Assembly (NCBI GenBank): GCA_009780115.1
Contig: WRAQ01000026.1
Span: 1-45,022 of the forward strand
DNA: 45,022 bases
Reading direction: 5' to 3'
From: Lachnospiraceae bacterium
GTDB lineage: Bacteria > Bacillota > Clostridia > Lachnospirales > Lachnospiraceae
This document shows, piece by piece, positions 15,751 through 24,521 of this stretch; the first letter of the stretch is position 1; every line of letters begins with the position of its first letter. The notes beneath the pieces were generated by a model that was not told where the DNA came from, ran no database searches, and worked only from the letters and a program-made list of their open reading frames with translations. Position numbers and translations under genes: made by a program.

Positions 15751-16623
15751 TTAACCCTTCTCAGCCCCAAGTGTTGCCCCGGTTACAAAATACCGCTGCA
15801 GGAATGGGTACACCATCAAAATCGGGATGGTGGCAATCATTACCGAAGCCATTTGCAACGTTTCAGATATGCCCGGCTGGGTAAAAGCCTCCTGTGACGG
15901 GTCTACCGAGGTGACATTCTGAATCAGTTGATAGAGCAGAAGCTGGATGGGATAATATCTTTCTTGTGCCGGTGACAGAAAATAAAGGGCATCGGAAAAA
16001 CCGTTCCACCGGCCGACGGCATAAAAAAGTGATAGGGTTGCAAGAACCGGTTTGCAAAGAGGTAAATATATGCTAATCAAGATGCGAATCGGCCCGGCCC
16101 CGTCTATCTCTGCCGACTCTTTTAAGCTTTCGGGAATACTATACATGAAACTTCGCATGATAATCATATTAAAAACGCTTAGGCAAAATGGGATTACCAA
16201 CACCGGCCACCGGTTCAATAACCCGACTTGCTTAAGAAGCAAGTACATCGGGATGGTCCCGGCCCCGAAATACATGGTAAATATGGCAAAGGCATTGAAA
16301 AACTTCCGGCCTTTCAGGTTGTCATAAGTGAGCGGATAAGCAAGAATAATCGTCATAAATAATGAAAGGATAACCCCCATTACTGTCAGCATTGCCGTCC
16401 ATATCAGCGACCAGGTATACTTGTTTGAACTCAGAACCCGTACATAAGCATCAAGGTTGAACCCGACCGGCCATAAGAAGACCTCTTTTCGCATCAGGGC
16501 ACTTGGGCTTGATAAGGAACGCGCAAAAACGCTGAAAAGCGGAATGATACATACTAATATTAAGAGGAAACAGACAAAGGCAATGAAATAATCAGCAGCT
16601 TTCGTTTTTTTGGATTTAATCAT
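15751..16623 (-). CDS. Carbohydrate ABC transporter permease, LplC/YtcP type
   Basis: This 290-residue permease has about six transmembrane helices, a conserved N-terminal KTKAADYFIAFVCFLLILV region and an EAA loop (ESAEIDGAGPIRILISIYLP, about 187-206). Its start lies one base after the stop of the upstream permease, with an AGAGGGG site inside that gene, so the two are co-translated partners. It forms one half of the transmembrane channel for the aldouronate importer inferred here. Confidence 0.92.
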   Translation of the reverse strand: MIKSKKTKAADYFIAFVCFLLILVCIIPLFSVFARSLSSPSALMRKEVFLWPVGFNLDAYVRVLSSNKYTWSLIWTAMLTVMGVILSLFMTIILAYPLTYDNLKGRKFFNAFAIFTMYFGAGTIPMYLLLKQVGLLNRWPVLVIPFCLSVFNMIIMRSFMYSIPESLKESAEIDGAGPIRILISIYLPLCKPVLATLSLFYAVGRWNGFSDALYFLSPAQERYYPIQLLLYQLIQNVTSVDPSQEAFTQPGISETLQMASVMIATIPILMVYPFLQRYFVTGATLGAEKG

Positions 16624-16624
16624 A

Positions 16625-18691
16625 TTATAGTACCCCTCTTTCGCCGACTTTCTTGGCTAATGAATTAGCAGTGAATAGGAATATTAAGCAAATAACTGAC
16701 TGGAATATACCAACGGCAGCGGTCAGCGGGAACTGCATTCCTCTGATACCGCGTTGGTAGATGAAAATGGATAAGACATCACTAACCTCCGTAATAAGCG
16801 GGTTCCGCAAAGCGAAAGGCCGTTCGAAATCACTACCAACAATACTGCCAAGGCGCATAATCAGCAAAATAATAATCGTTGGGCGGAGCCCGGTCAGGGT
16901 AATATGCCATATCTTTTGCCACCTGCTTGCCCCGTCGATACTTGCTGCTTCATAATATTCGGGGTTGATACCGGCAATCGCCGCAAGATAAATAATTGTA
17001 CCCCAGCCGGCACTTTGCCATATCCCGAGCAAGACATACATCGCCACCCATTGCCCGTTTTGCTCAAACGGCCTGATACCGCTTGAACCCATATTGTTAA
17101 GCCATTGATTAATCAAACCGTCAGTACCGTTGAACAGTTGGATTGCCAATGAAGAAATAATAACCCATGAAAGGAAGTTCGGCATATAATAAACCGTTTG
17201 CGCGACCCGCTTATATTTTTTGAAGGCAAGTTCGTTCAATAATATAGCCAGAATAATCGGTGCCGGGAAACCTAAGACAAGATCAAGCCCGTTGAGCATC
17301 AGTGTATTGCGCAAAGCAAGACGGAAATCACGGGTCTTGAATGCATCAAGCAGCCAGCCGAAACCATACTCCCTTGCCCATGAAACATCGGAAATCGGAA
17401 CGACGATATTGTTTTGTTTGAAGCCGATTTGGATAAACAGCATCGGCACATACCGGAAGACAATCAAATAGATAACCGGCAGAACAAGCAGGAGGTAAAG
17501 TGTCCAATGCCGCCGCATATAATTCGCAAACTTCCGGCGCTGCGCTTCGCAAAAAACTTCGCGCTCTGATTCAACAAGGCTAAGGTTTAAAGCTTCTTCG
17601 GTGACCATGTATGATTCCCAAGGAATTTGCCTGCTTGTCGGGGCAAGAATTTCAGTATTTTGAATGCGGAACTTTGCCGCAAGGTATGAAACAAACCCAA
17701 ATATAGCCAGCAATAATATGTATAAAGCAATTATCAACAGATGATAAACTGACGGGATAATTTTGGCTTTGTTAACCATCAGGGTAATAATTAATACTAC
17801 CGGGACGTAAATCATTACCAGCCCTAAATAGACGTTACCCAAATATTTGTTGTAAGCGGCGGTAAATCTAAGCTGGTAGCCATCGATTGCCGTACCGTCA
17901 ATTTCCCATTTGAGCATTTTGTAACGATACAGCGGAATCAAAAGGGAACAAGCAACAAATACCAGAATGCCTGTCATCAGCAAAGTCGTCACTTCATTAT
18001 AATAATGCTGATTAGAAAAAGCTGAGACACCGTTTCTTGCCAGGGCTTTAGTCAAACCCCACAAATCCATATTCGGCGGAAACAAGCGGGTGCCTGCCCG
18101 TGCAAGTTCAGTCCAAAAAAGCTCCGACCGTTCCCTAATCGGGATAAGATGAGTCCCAATCATAAGAATGATGGGGACAGAAGTAACGAGAAGCTTCGGG
18201 AAGATGATATGTAGGATTTTTCCGGTGAAACCGGAACGTTTTTGATTTGATACTTCGTCTGTCCGGGTTGTGCGGGAATAACGGGCTTTGTTCATTGCGC
18301 GGGCATCAAATCCTCCCAGCCAGTAAATTCCCAAGGTCACAAGATTAAGTAGCCTTGTTTTGAGGCAGTATAAAAATGTTTCGCGTTTATCACCGGTATA
18401 AGAAATCAACTCACCGTTAACGCTAATCCGGTCAAGCTCCGTTATTCTAAGATAAACTGATAGCGTACTTCCAAAGATGCCAAGGACAAGGGCAATTATA
18501 AATGCGATAAAGAGAATCGGGACCTTAAATATCCCTACCAAGATGAAAAATACCGCAACCGGTATAAATGGGAATAACAGGAAGCAAAGCATCCGCTTCC
18601 GCCATTGCGGGAGAAATGCTTCTTCCAAGCGAGAATTCCCCATCCTTGCCGACCATGGGATATTATCCGGTTTTGTTATAAAATTTTCCAT
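16625..18691 (-). CDS. LplB/YteP-type sugar ABC permease with a ~390-residue extra membrane N-terminal region
   Basis: The C-terminal ~300 residues (from about 395) are an ordinary LplB/YteP permease: RRHWTLYLLLVLPVIYLIVF, six helices and an EAA loop EAASIDGASRWQKIWHITLT at about 581-600. Before it lie about 390 residues with six or seven further transmembrane helices that such permeases lack. Two segments there (about 85-137, with LLNLVTLGIYW, and about 259-300, with WEIDGTAIDGYQLRF) resemble the repeats of DUF898/YjgN-type membrane proteins, a tentative call. I chose the ATG at 18691 because the upstream in-frame ATG at 18703 lies in the ribosome site TGAGGTGG. It is the first gene of the transporter operon and has its own promoter. 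Confidence 0.9.
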   Translation of the reverse strand: MENFITKPDNIPWSARMGNSRLEEAFLPQWRKRMLCFLLFPFIPVAVFFILVGIFKVPILFIAFIIALVLGIFGSTLSVYLRITELDRISVNGELISYTGDKRETFLYCLKTRLLNLVTLGIYWLGGFDARAMNKARYSRTTRTDEVSNQKRSGFTGKILHIIFPKLLVTSVPIILMIGTHLIPIRERSELFWTELARAGTRLFPPNMDLWGLTKALARNGVSAFSNQHYYNEVTTLLMTGILVFVACSLLIPLYRYKMLKWEIDGTAIDGYQLRFTAAYNKYLGNVYLGLVMIYVPVVLIITLMVNKAKIIPSVYHLLIIALYILLLAIFGFVSYLAAKFRIQNTEILAPTSRQIPWESYMVTEEALNLSLVESEREVFCEAQRRKFANYMRRHWTLYLLLVLPVIYLIVFRYVPMLFIQIGFKQNNIVVPISDVSWAREYGFGWLLDAFKTRDFRLALRNTLMLNGLDLVLGFPAPIILAILLNELAFKKYKRVAQTVYYMPNFLSWVIISSLAIQLFNGTDGLINQWLNNMGSSGIRPFEQNGQWVAMYVLLGIWQSAGWGTIIYLAAIAGINPEYYEAASIDGASRWQKIWHITLTGLRPTIIILLIMRLGSIVGSDFERPFALRNPLITEVSDVLSIFIYQRGIRGMQFPLTAAVGIFQSVICLIFLFTANSLAKKVGERGVL

Positions 18692-18738
18692 ACACCACCT
18701 CATATAGCAATAAATTAAATCTTTTTGCTATTATTGTT

Positions 18739-18768
18739 ATTTTATGTCATTTGACAGGATAATAGCAA
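18739..18768 (-). promoter_or_regulatory. Promoter of the transporter operon with a palindrome in its spacer
   Basis: On the minus strand TTGCTA (18763-18768), an 18-base spacer and TAAAAT (18739-18744). The spacer contains TGTCATTTGACA (18745-18756, 5-bp arms). A 10-bp inverted repeat, TTGCTATTAT (18725-18734) and ATAATAGCAA (18759-18768), encloses it. Such symmetry between the -35 and -10 boxes suggests a regulator site. Confidence 0.55.
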
Positions 18769-18823
18769 TGAAAGCATTAAATAAAACATGGATAAATAAA
18801 AGATATTGCTAATACATTCGTAT

Positions 18824-21790
18824 CTATTTGACCCGGTAGCTTTCCCGCGGGGCAAGATGGGTCGCCGGGACCGGTTTTTCCTTGGGGTTAATAACAATAT
18901 TTTCCAGGATTGCATTCGGGTCGGCGGCATAAAAATTCAAGTGGTTCAGCCCCTGGTTAAGCGGCTCATTTACGGTTATTTTGCGGATATTGTTTGTTAC
19001 CCCAAGACACCATTCTTCATCAGAGTGCCCGGCATAAAAAATTTCCGGAATTGTATTAAGTAACTGCGGCCGGTTTTCATTAAGACTAAAACGGCAGTAT
19101 ATTTTTCCGTCTTTTATCAGCGGGTTCCGCGGCGAAAAGTAGAAGGTAATCTCGTATTCACAGGTTTGGCCGGCAACAAAATCATAACGGACATAGGGGC
19201 TTGGTTCCTCGTTTACCCAGTTTTTTGTAACCGGGAATGATTTGATGGCATCACCCGTCCGGCCTAAACGAGGGACATCCTTAAAACCCATCCCGCAGAT
19301 ATCGGTTTTGGAAACATAAGCGGCGGCGGGTATGCAAACATAATCCTGGGCTTCAAGATAAGCGCCGGTAAAAGTTGAAGGAAGAACACTTTCAACGCTT
19401 GAATTTAGTTCCGGTTTTGATTTTGAGCCCGCCGATAGCGGACATGGGTATAAACATGAATAATCATTATTTCCGGCAATAACATTCAGGAATGATTGTT
19501 TTTTATCCCCGTTTACAAAAGTAAAGTCGATTTGAATTAAAGCGGTTTCTTTGCCTTTCAGTATCGTCCGGTCGCAAATGATATTGACTGATGTCCGGGG
19601 GCTTGTTACCAGGTTCGCGCTTCCTTGCGTTTGCGAAAAAGCCAGCCATTTTTTGTTACATGAAATCTCAAACGAAAACCCGACATCCCCGCGGCTGTCG
19701 ATATCGAGGATAATCGCATTAACATCGGGGCGGGTCATTTCTAAGTTGCCGATGATAGGCCGCTCCTGCCAGTGATGGCCAAGGTCAAAGACATCACTCC
19801 CCCGGAAGCTTACCACAACTTTCGCCTGGGGGATCGGGCATACTGTCCGGATATCCGGATAACTCCAGTCATGGTCATCCCAGCCGGTAAAGCACATATG
19901 GGCGGAATCCATCATATGCTCCCATTTGCCGCCAAGAAATTTATCAAATTCGGTTATATAATGTTTATCAAGAGAAATCAGTTCTTTCAAATCAGGTATG
20001 ATACTGTTAGCCGCCAAAGTCCCTCTCTTCGCGTGCAAATGGTTCAAACCCGCCGCAAGATTTATCAGCATTGTATTAAAGAAAGCACGCGCCGGAAAAT
20101 AAATAGTACTTTCATATCCGGATAGGCAGTTTTTGGGCAAAGTTTTGCGTAAATATTCAAGCTTTTTACTTATTATGCTGATTTCCTGAAAAGTAGTATC
20201 TATTTCATGGAAATTATTTTTGTATACCTTGGGATTCAGTGATTCGGGAATCCGTACCGAACTCCACATTGTATATGAATCCAATAACTCATGAATCAGG
20301 CTTTTCTGTCCGGCGGATAAAACAGGGCCAAACTGCCGGTCAATCCATAACCCGGTATATTCGGCGGCACTGTTTAAATTATTTATCCCCCATTTTTCAT
20401 AATCATAAGCAAGCGCCATAAAAAAACTAAGCGGATATTCATTGCCTTTTATGTCGCCGACGTTGACAATCCACATCTCACGGATACCGTATTCATATGC
20501 CATTGTCAGTTGTTCCCAGGCTTTTGCCAGATTGGTGGAATTAAGCCATTCATAGCTAAAAGGCCCGCCGTGATAATCAAAATGGTAATAAATTCCATAA
20601 CCGCCGGGGCGGGGTTTTGCTTCCGGGTTGGGCACTGCCCGCAAATTCCCGTAATTATCATCGCCAAGTAAAAGGATTACGTCTTCAAGTTCACTGTATG
20701 AATCAAGCCCTTCACAATCTTCGGTGCCAAAATAAAAGTCTTCTACTTCCTTATATATAGCAAACATACGCGGAACGGAAGAAAGCTCATGATTAACATG
20801 GTCTTTTATTAGTTGGTTCTGGACGGTAAGCGCTTTTTTCAGAATCTCAATATTATCTTTTAGCGTTGCATCCTCTCCTAATAAATATGAATCGCTTTCA
20901 CCGCGCATACCGATTGTGATGATGTTTTCGAAATCTTTGCTTCTTAGGATCCCGTCTTTCCAGAATTGAGTGATTGCTTCGCTATTTGAACTAAAACTCC
21001 AAGTATTATCTTCGCTGTAATTTTGGTATTGCTCCTGCCATTCCACACCGGCCCGGCATAATGGCTCATGATGTGAAGTACCGATAATAACCCCGTATTC
21101 ATCCGCAAGGCGGGCGCTTTCAATTCCGGGCCCGTCCTGCCAAAAAGATGATTTCCACATCGCCGGCCACAGATAGTTCCCGTACAAACGCAAAACTAAT
21201 TCAAAAACCATTTTGTAGGCTTTGGCATTCACATCACCGTAATGCCTTGTACACCACTTGCCAAAAGCCGGCCATTCATCATTGATAAAGAAGCCCCGGT
21301 ATTTGACTGACGGTTCTTTTGAAATAAGCGGATTGGCAAATTCCAAGATGATTTCATTCTTTTTTTCCGGTTCCGCATCACCCCAGAAAATAAGCGGTGA
21401 GACCCCGCATAGTTCGGAAAGCCTAAACATTCCGTAAATAGTCCCCCGTTTATCAGAGCCGATTACCAGCAAGGCTTGTTTTATATGAGGCAAGGAGTCA
21501 AAGGGGTTTTCTACCGCTTTGATTATGAAGCATTCGCGTTTTCCCCTGATAGTTTCAAAGTCTTTTTCCGCAAAATTGTCAATCAGGCTGCTGTGCCCGA
21601 TGGTTGCGGCAATAATCACCCGGCTACCCGCCGAACCCTCAAGCTGATTAATGATTTCCGGCTTTTTTCCCGTGACTAAGAACAAGTCTTCGGCAATTGT
21701 CCCGGCTGTCATTTTTATGCCTTTAAGGGCTTGGTTTTCGCATAAAATGTTGGCGATTATGCCATTATGAAATAAATTAAAAGAGTTCAT
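18824..21790 (-). CDS. GH115 xylan alpha-1,2-glucuronidase
   Basis: GH115 enzymes remove glucuronic or 4-O-methylglucuronic acid side chains from glucuronoxylan. The 988 residues fit the family: an N-terminal domain (about 1-160), then the catalytic barrel opening with KYRGFFINDEWPAFGKW, and LRLYGNYLWPAMW and GTSHHEPLCRAGVEW, all highly characteristic. C-terminal beta-domains follow. No signal peptide is present, so it should work inside the cell on imported oligosaccharides, which fits the transporter genes downstream. It is divergent from an AraC-family regulator, 127 bases away, that probably controls it. The ribosome site is GAAGGAAG. Confidence 0.92.
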   Translation of the reverse strand: MNSFNLFHNGIIANILCENQALKGIKMTAGTIAEDLFLVTGKKPEIINQLEGSAGSRVIIAATIGHSSLIDNFAEKDFETIRGKRECFIIKAVENPFDSLPHIKQALLVIGSDKRGTIYGMFRLSELCGVSPLIFWGDAEPEKKNEIILEFANPLISKEPSVKYRGFFINDEWPAFGKWCTRHYGDVNAKAYKMVFELVLRLYGNYLWPAMWKSSFWQDGPGIESARLADEYGVIIGTSHHEPLCRAGVEWQEQYQNYSEDNTWSFSSNSEAITQFWKDGILRSKDFENIITIGMRGESDSYLLGEDATLKDNIEILKKALTVQNQLIKDHVNHELSSVPRMFAIYKEVEDFYFGTEDCEGLDSYSELEDVILLLGDDNYGNLRAVPNPEAKPRPGGYGIYYHFDYHGGPFSYEWLNSTNLAKAWEQLTMAYEYGIREMWIVNVGDIKGNEYPLSFFMALAYDYEKWGINNLNSAAEYTGLWIDRQFGPVLSAGQKSLIHELLDSYTMWSSVRIPESLNPKVYKNNFHEIDTTFQEISIISKKLEYLRKTLPKNCLSGYESTIYFPARAFFNTMLINLAAGLNHLHAKRGTLAANSIIPDLKELISLDKHYITEFDKFLGGKWEHMMDSAHMCFTGWDDHDWSYPDIRTVCPIPQAKVVVSFRGSDVFDLGHHWQERPIIGNLEMTRPDVNAIILDIDSRGDVGFSFEISCNKKWLAFSQTQGSANLVTSPRTSVNIICDRTILKGKETALIQIDFTFVNGDKKQSFLNVIAGNNDYSCLYPCPLSAGSKSKPELNSSVESVLPSTFTGAYLEAQDYVCIPAAAYVSKTDICGMGFKDVPRLGRTGDAIKSFPVTKNWVNEEPSPYVRYDFVAGQTCEYEITFYFSPRNPLIKDGKIYCRFSLNENRPQLLNTIPEIFYAGHSDEEWCLGVTNNIRKITVNEPLNQGLNHLNFYAADPNAILENIVINPKEKPVPATHLAPRESYRVK

Positions 21791-21917
21791 CTCAATTTCT
21801 TCCTTCTAAGATTCTTAATTATTTGGTGATACGATGTATTCTATGATAAAATATAGTATAATTGGAATGAACGTTTTTGATATTTCATGGATTATTAAAA
21901 GAATTGGGGGTAAATAC

Positions 21918-22685
21918 ATGAATAATTTTAAACCAACCCTGCCAACTATTACTTATTTTATTTATAGAAAGTGTAATTCCGATTGGGTAATCGAGAACAA
22001 AGTTGTTGATTTTCATGATTTGACATATATTGTTTCCGGTAAAGGGGTTTACTTAATTGACGGGGTTGAAAATCCGGTTTCGGCCGGCGATCTTGTTTAT
22101 ATATCAAACGGGCACATCCGGCAGGCATGGACGTCACATGATGAGCCGCTGGAAGTATATGCCATCAATTTTACCCAAAACCCGGAAACCCTGCTGCCTT
22201 TTTCATTTGTCAGCAAAATCGGGCATGACCCAAAGATTATTGCACTTTTTACCCAACTGACACGGGTCTGGCGGGAGCGGGAGGAACTTTTTTCGGTTGA
22301 TGCAAGCGCGCTTTCATTGCAGATAATTGTTGAGTTAATCAGGCGGCTTTGTAAGGATAAGCCGGAAAACCGGATGGATTTGCGGATTGAGAAGGTTAAG
22401 GATTATATCAATGTGAATTATGAAAAACCGTTGTCAGTGCCTGAACTTGCCGATATTGTCGGGCTTCACCCTACATACCTCGGCGCGCTGTTTATGCAGT
22501 GCGAATCACAAAGTATCAAAGATTATATCAACAAAATCCGGATCAATCAGGCTTATGAAATCATCCGGGCGGAAATGCTGCCGGTTAATGAAGTGGCATA
22601 TATTTGCGGTTATACTGATACTTTTTACTTCAGCCGTGTTTTTAAGAAATATATCGGGGTGCCGCCGTCGCAGGTTTATAAGTAG
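21918..22685 (+). CDS. AraC-family transcriptional regulator of the GH115 locus
   Basis: This 255-residue regulator has an N-terminal cupin sensor (about 20-110, with VVDFHDLTYIVSGKGVYLID) and a C-terminal AraC double helix-turn-helix (about 160-255, with VPELADIVGLHPTYLGALF and the second helix pair NEVAYICGYTDTFYFSRVF). I chose the ATG at 21918, preceded by TTGGGGGT, over a frame that starts at 21834. The extra 28 codons there lie in AT-rich promoter-like DNA and do not resemble the family. It is divergent from the alpha-glucuronidase gene and probably activates it and the transporter in response to a xylan-derived sugar. Confidence 0.92.
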   Translation: MNNFKPTLPTITYFIYRKCNSDWVIENKVVDFHDLTYIVSGKGVYLIDGVENPVSAGDLVYISNGHIRQAWTSHDEPLEVYAINFTQNPETLLPFSFVSKIGHDPKIIALFTQLTRVWREREELFSVDASALSLQIIVELIRRLCKDKPENRMDLRIEKVKDYINVNYEKPLSVPELADIVGLHPTYLGALFMQCESQSIKDYINKIRINQAYEIIRAEMLPVNEVAYICGYTDTFYFSRVFKKYIGVPPSQVYK

Positions 22686-22692
22686 ATTTGGA

Positions 22693-22721
22693 TTGATAAA
22701 AACTTGATAAAGTGTTATTAT
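22693..22721 (+). promoter_or_regulatory. Promoter of the coiled-coil protein gene
   Basis: TTGATA (22693-22698), a 17-base spacer and TATTAT (22716-22721), beginning eight bases after the AraC-family stop codon. The leader is about 105 bases. A second TTGACA at 22784-22789 has no good -10 box. Confidence 0.55.
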
Positions 22722-22832
22722 ATGATAGGGTCAAAATGTCATGTGTTCATGCTTGCATGAAAAATCATGCGTTCGAAATATAATTGACAATATTGTTTAC
22801 AATCGTCTGCCAGGCGGACAGAATGGAGACTT

Positions 22833-23546
22833 ATGGATAATTTTATTGATCGGATTACCAATCGCTTTTCTGGTCAAGAGGTGATAAAAGCTAATGCCGA
22901 AGCCGAAGCCCAGGAAATGCGGAAACTAAGATCACAAGCGGAGCATACGCAAAGGGCTTTAGCGCAATATGAAACTTGTATGCAGGAAATGCGGAAGCTA
23001 AACTTAAGGAATACCGAAAGCGCTAAGGCGGTAGCGGAACTTATTGAAAATGCCCGTGTGGTGCTTAAGGCGGTCAAAAGTATTGAAATTGCTGAAAAAG
23101 AGGACAAAAGCGGGGAAATTATTTCGGGAATTAATGAGAAAATTGCGGCACTTTCCGGCCAGATAACGGAAACCGATGGTAAAATAGCGGCTATTATTGA
23201 TAAAATAAATGCTACTGATGGTAATATTGCGGCTATCACTGATAAGATAAATGCTACTGATGGTATATTAAACGAAGTACGTGATTTCATCGGCAAAGAT
23301 AATAGTGCATACGATAGCTTGAAAAATGATTTGGAAAGCGCTGTTCACAAAGAAAATGTTAAGGTATACCGTAACGTCCAAGCGGCTTTGATTGAAGAAA
23401 CGGGTAAACAAACCGATACGATTAAAGAAAATTTCAGCAAATTGAAAGGGTTTGATAAGCCTATCTTTATCTTGGTTATTGTTTCGCTGCTGGTTGGGCT
23501 GGGGAATCTTGGGCTTATTATTGTACAGTTGCTAGGGATTTTGTGA
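22833..23546 (+). CDS. Tail-anchored coiled-coil protein of unknown function
   Basis: This 237-residue protein has a long alpha-helical, Ala/Glu/Lys-rich body and one hydrophobic segment at the very C-terminus (about 210-237, PIFILVIVSLLVGLGNLGLI). It would therefore be a tail-anchored membrane protein with its coiled coil in the cytoplasm. Residues 114-141 are two 14-residue repeats of the form TDGxIAAIxDKINA, with partial copies on each side. The conserved-looking segment HKENVKVYRNVQAALIEE lies at 172-189. I recall similar hypothetical proteins in gut Clostridia but know of no function. It is monocistronic and convergent with the alarmone synthetase gene. Confidence 0.8.
   Translation: MDNFIDRITNRFSGQEVIKANAEAEAQEMRKLRSQAEHTQRALAQYETCMQEMRKLNLRNTESAKAVAELIENARVVLKAVKSIEIAEKEDKSGEIISGINEKIAALSGQITETDGKIAAIIDKINATDGNIAAITDKINATDGILNEVRDFIGKDNSAYDSLKNDLESAVHKENVKVYRNVQAALIEETGKQTDTIKENFSKLKGFDKPIFILVIVSLLVGLGNLGLIIVQLLGIL
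23172..23255 (+). repeat. 42-bp tandem repeat inside the coiled-coil gene
   Basis: Two copies of a 42-base unit encode TDGKIAAIIDKINA and TDGNIAAITDKINA, followed by a partial third (TDGIL). A more diverged copy precedes them. A 14-residue period is two heptads, so the coiled coil could lengthen or shorten without losing register. Confidence 0.7.
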
Positions 23547-23567
23547 TTTTAACAGGCTTGTTTGAAA

Positions 23568-24209
23568 CTAGTAATCGTTTTCTTCCAGCGCCAGGATTTC
23601 ATTGTTAAGCGACAGCATTTTGTTGTCTAATTCCGAAACCATTCTCGCACATTCTGTTAATTCAGCTTCGATATGGGCGGGGGCATTTCCTTCAAATTTG
23701 TAATGAATCTTGTGTTCAAGGCTCGCCCAAAAATCCATCGCAACCGTCCGGATTTGAATCTCAACCTTTGTATCAACAATCCGGTTCGATAGATAAACCG
23801 GCACCGAAACAAGCATATGGTAGCTTTTGTAACCATTTGCTTTTGGGTCTTTTAAATAATCTTTTACTCCAAGGATACGGATATCTGCCTGGCGGCTAAT
23901 CATATCGGCAATCCGGTGGATATCCGAAGTAAAGGAACAGATAACTCTGATTCCGGCAATATCGTTGACCCGGTTGACCATATTCATAATCGTGGATTCA
24001 TATCCGTAACGTCTTAGTTTCTTGACAATACTTTCGCTGGTTTTGATCCGTGATTTGGTATGTTCAATGGGATTGTATTTATGTATTCGTTGAAATTCTT
24101 CGTTCAGTATATCTAACTTCATGCTGATTTGCTTAAGTGCAGCATTATATATCAGGATTACTTCTTCCCAATTATCAACATCGTGTTCTCTTTCAACTCT
24201 TACTTCCAT
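23568..24209 (-). CDS. Small alarmone synthetase (RelQ/YjbM-like (p)ppGpp synthetase)
   Basis: This 213-residue RelA/SpoT-domain protein makes (p)ppGpp from ATP and GDP or GTP. It lacks the hydrolase, TGS and ACT domains of long RSH enzymes, which marks it as a small alarmone synthetase. Motifs run in order: HTKSRIKTSESIVKKL (50-65), DIAGIRVICSF (88-98), KANGYKSYHMLVSVPV (about 123-138) and EIQIRTVAMDFWASLEHKIH (about 150-169). The overall pattern matches RelQ of Bacillus. Small alarmone synthetases are usually controlled by transcription and oligomerisation. A candidate promoter far upstream would give a leader of about 170 bases. Confidence 0.92.
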   Translation of the reverse strand: MEVRVEREHDVDNWEEVILIYNAALKQISMKLDILNEEFQRIHKYNPIEHTKSRIKTSESIVKKLRRYGYESTIMNMVNRVNDIAGIRVICSFTSDIHRIADMISRQADIRILGVKDYLKDPKANGYKSYHMLVSVPVYLSNRIVDTKVEIQIRTVAMDFWASLEHKIHYKFEGNAPAHIEAELTECARMVSELDNKMLSLNNEILALEENDY

Positions 24210-24388
24210 TTATGTTTTCCTTATGTTTCATCTGCTTTAATATATTATATCATTTGTAACTATTCTAGACCTATATTAGTATATCATAAATTAATGCAAA
24301 TGTACACATTGTATAGGAATTTTATAAATTCTTAATTTTTGTTGTGGGAATTGCTGTGGGTTGGTAAAGTTGTTTCTCAAAGCTTTAT

Positions 24389-24416
24389 TTTATACTACTT
24401 ATATTTTTCATGTCAA
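24389..24416 (-). promoter_or_regulatory. Putative promoter upstream of the alarmone synthetase gene
   Basis: On the minus strand TTGACA (24411-24416), a 16-base spacer and TATAAA (24389-24394). It would start transcription near 24382, giving a leader of about 173 bases. A nearer TATAAT at 24244-24249 has no good -35 box. Apart from these sites and the tRNA terminator, nothing else is seen in 24210-24521. Confidence 0.5.
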
Positions 24417-24459
24417 TACCCATGAAAAAAGAAATTAGCCCAATGCTAACCCAAACATA

Positions 24460-24484
24460 AAAAGCACCCTCAACGGATGCTTTT
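24460..24484 (-). terminator. Terminator of the tRNA-Arg gene
   Basis: AAAAGCA (24460-24466) and TGCTTTT (24478-24484) pair around a short, partly paired loop. On the minus strand a T-run follows the stem. It lies about 40 bases past the tRNA 3' end. Confidence 0.8.
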
Positions 24485-24521
24485 CATGTTTCTATTACCT
24501 TGATTTCGTTAGGTTTTGCTA

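Noticed and set aside
21834-21917. Upstream 28-codon extension of the AraC-family gene
   Set aside because: The DNA is AT-rich and promoter-like and the residues do not fit the family. TTGGGGGT before 21918 supports the shorter start.
22874-23296. 140-codon minus-strand frame opposite the coiled-coil gene
   Set aside because: Its Ala/Ile/Ser repeats are the antisense reading of the heptad repeats. The forward frame has a promoter and a plausible protein.
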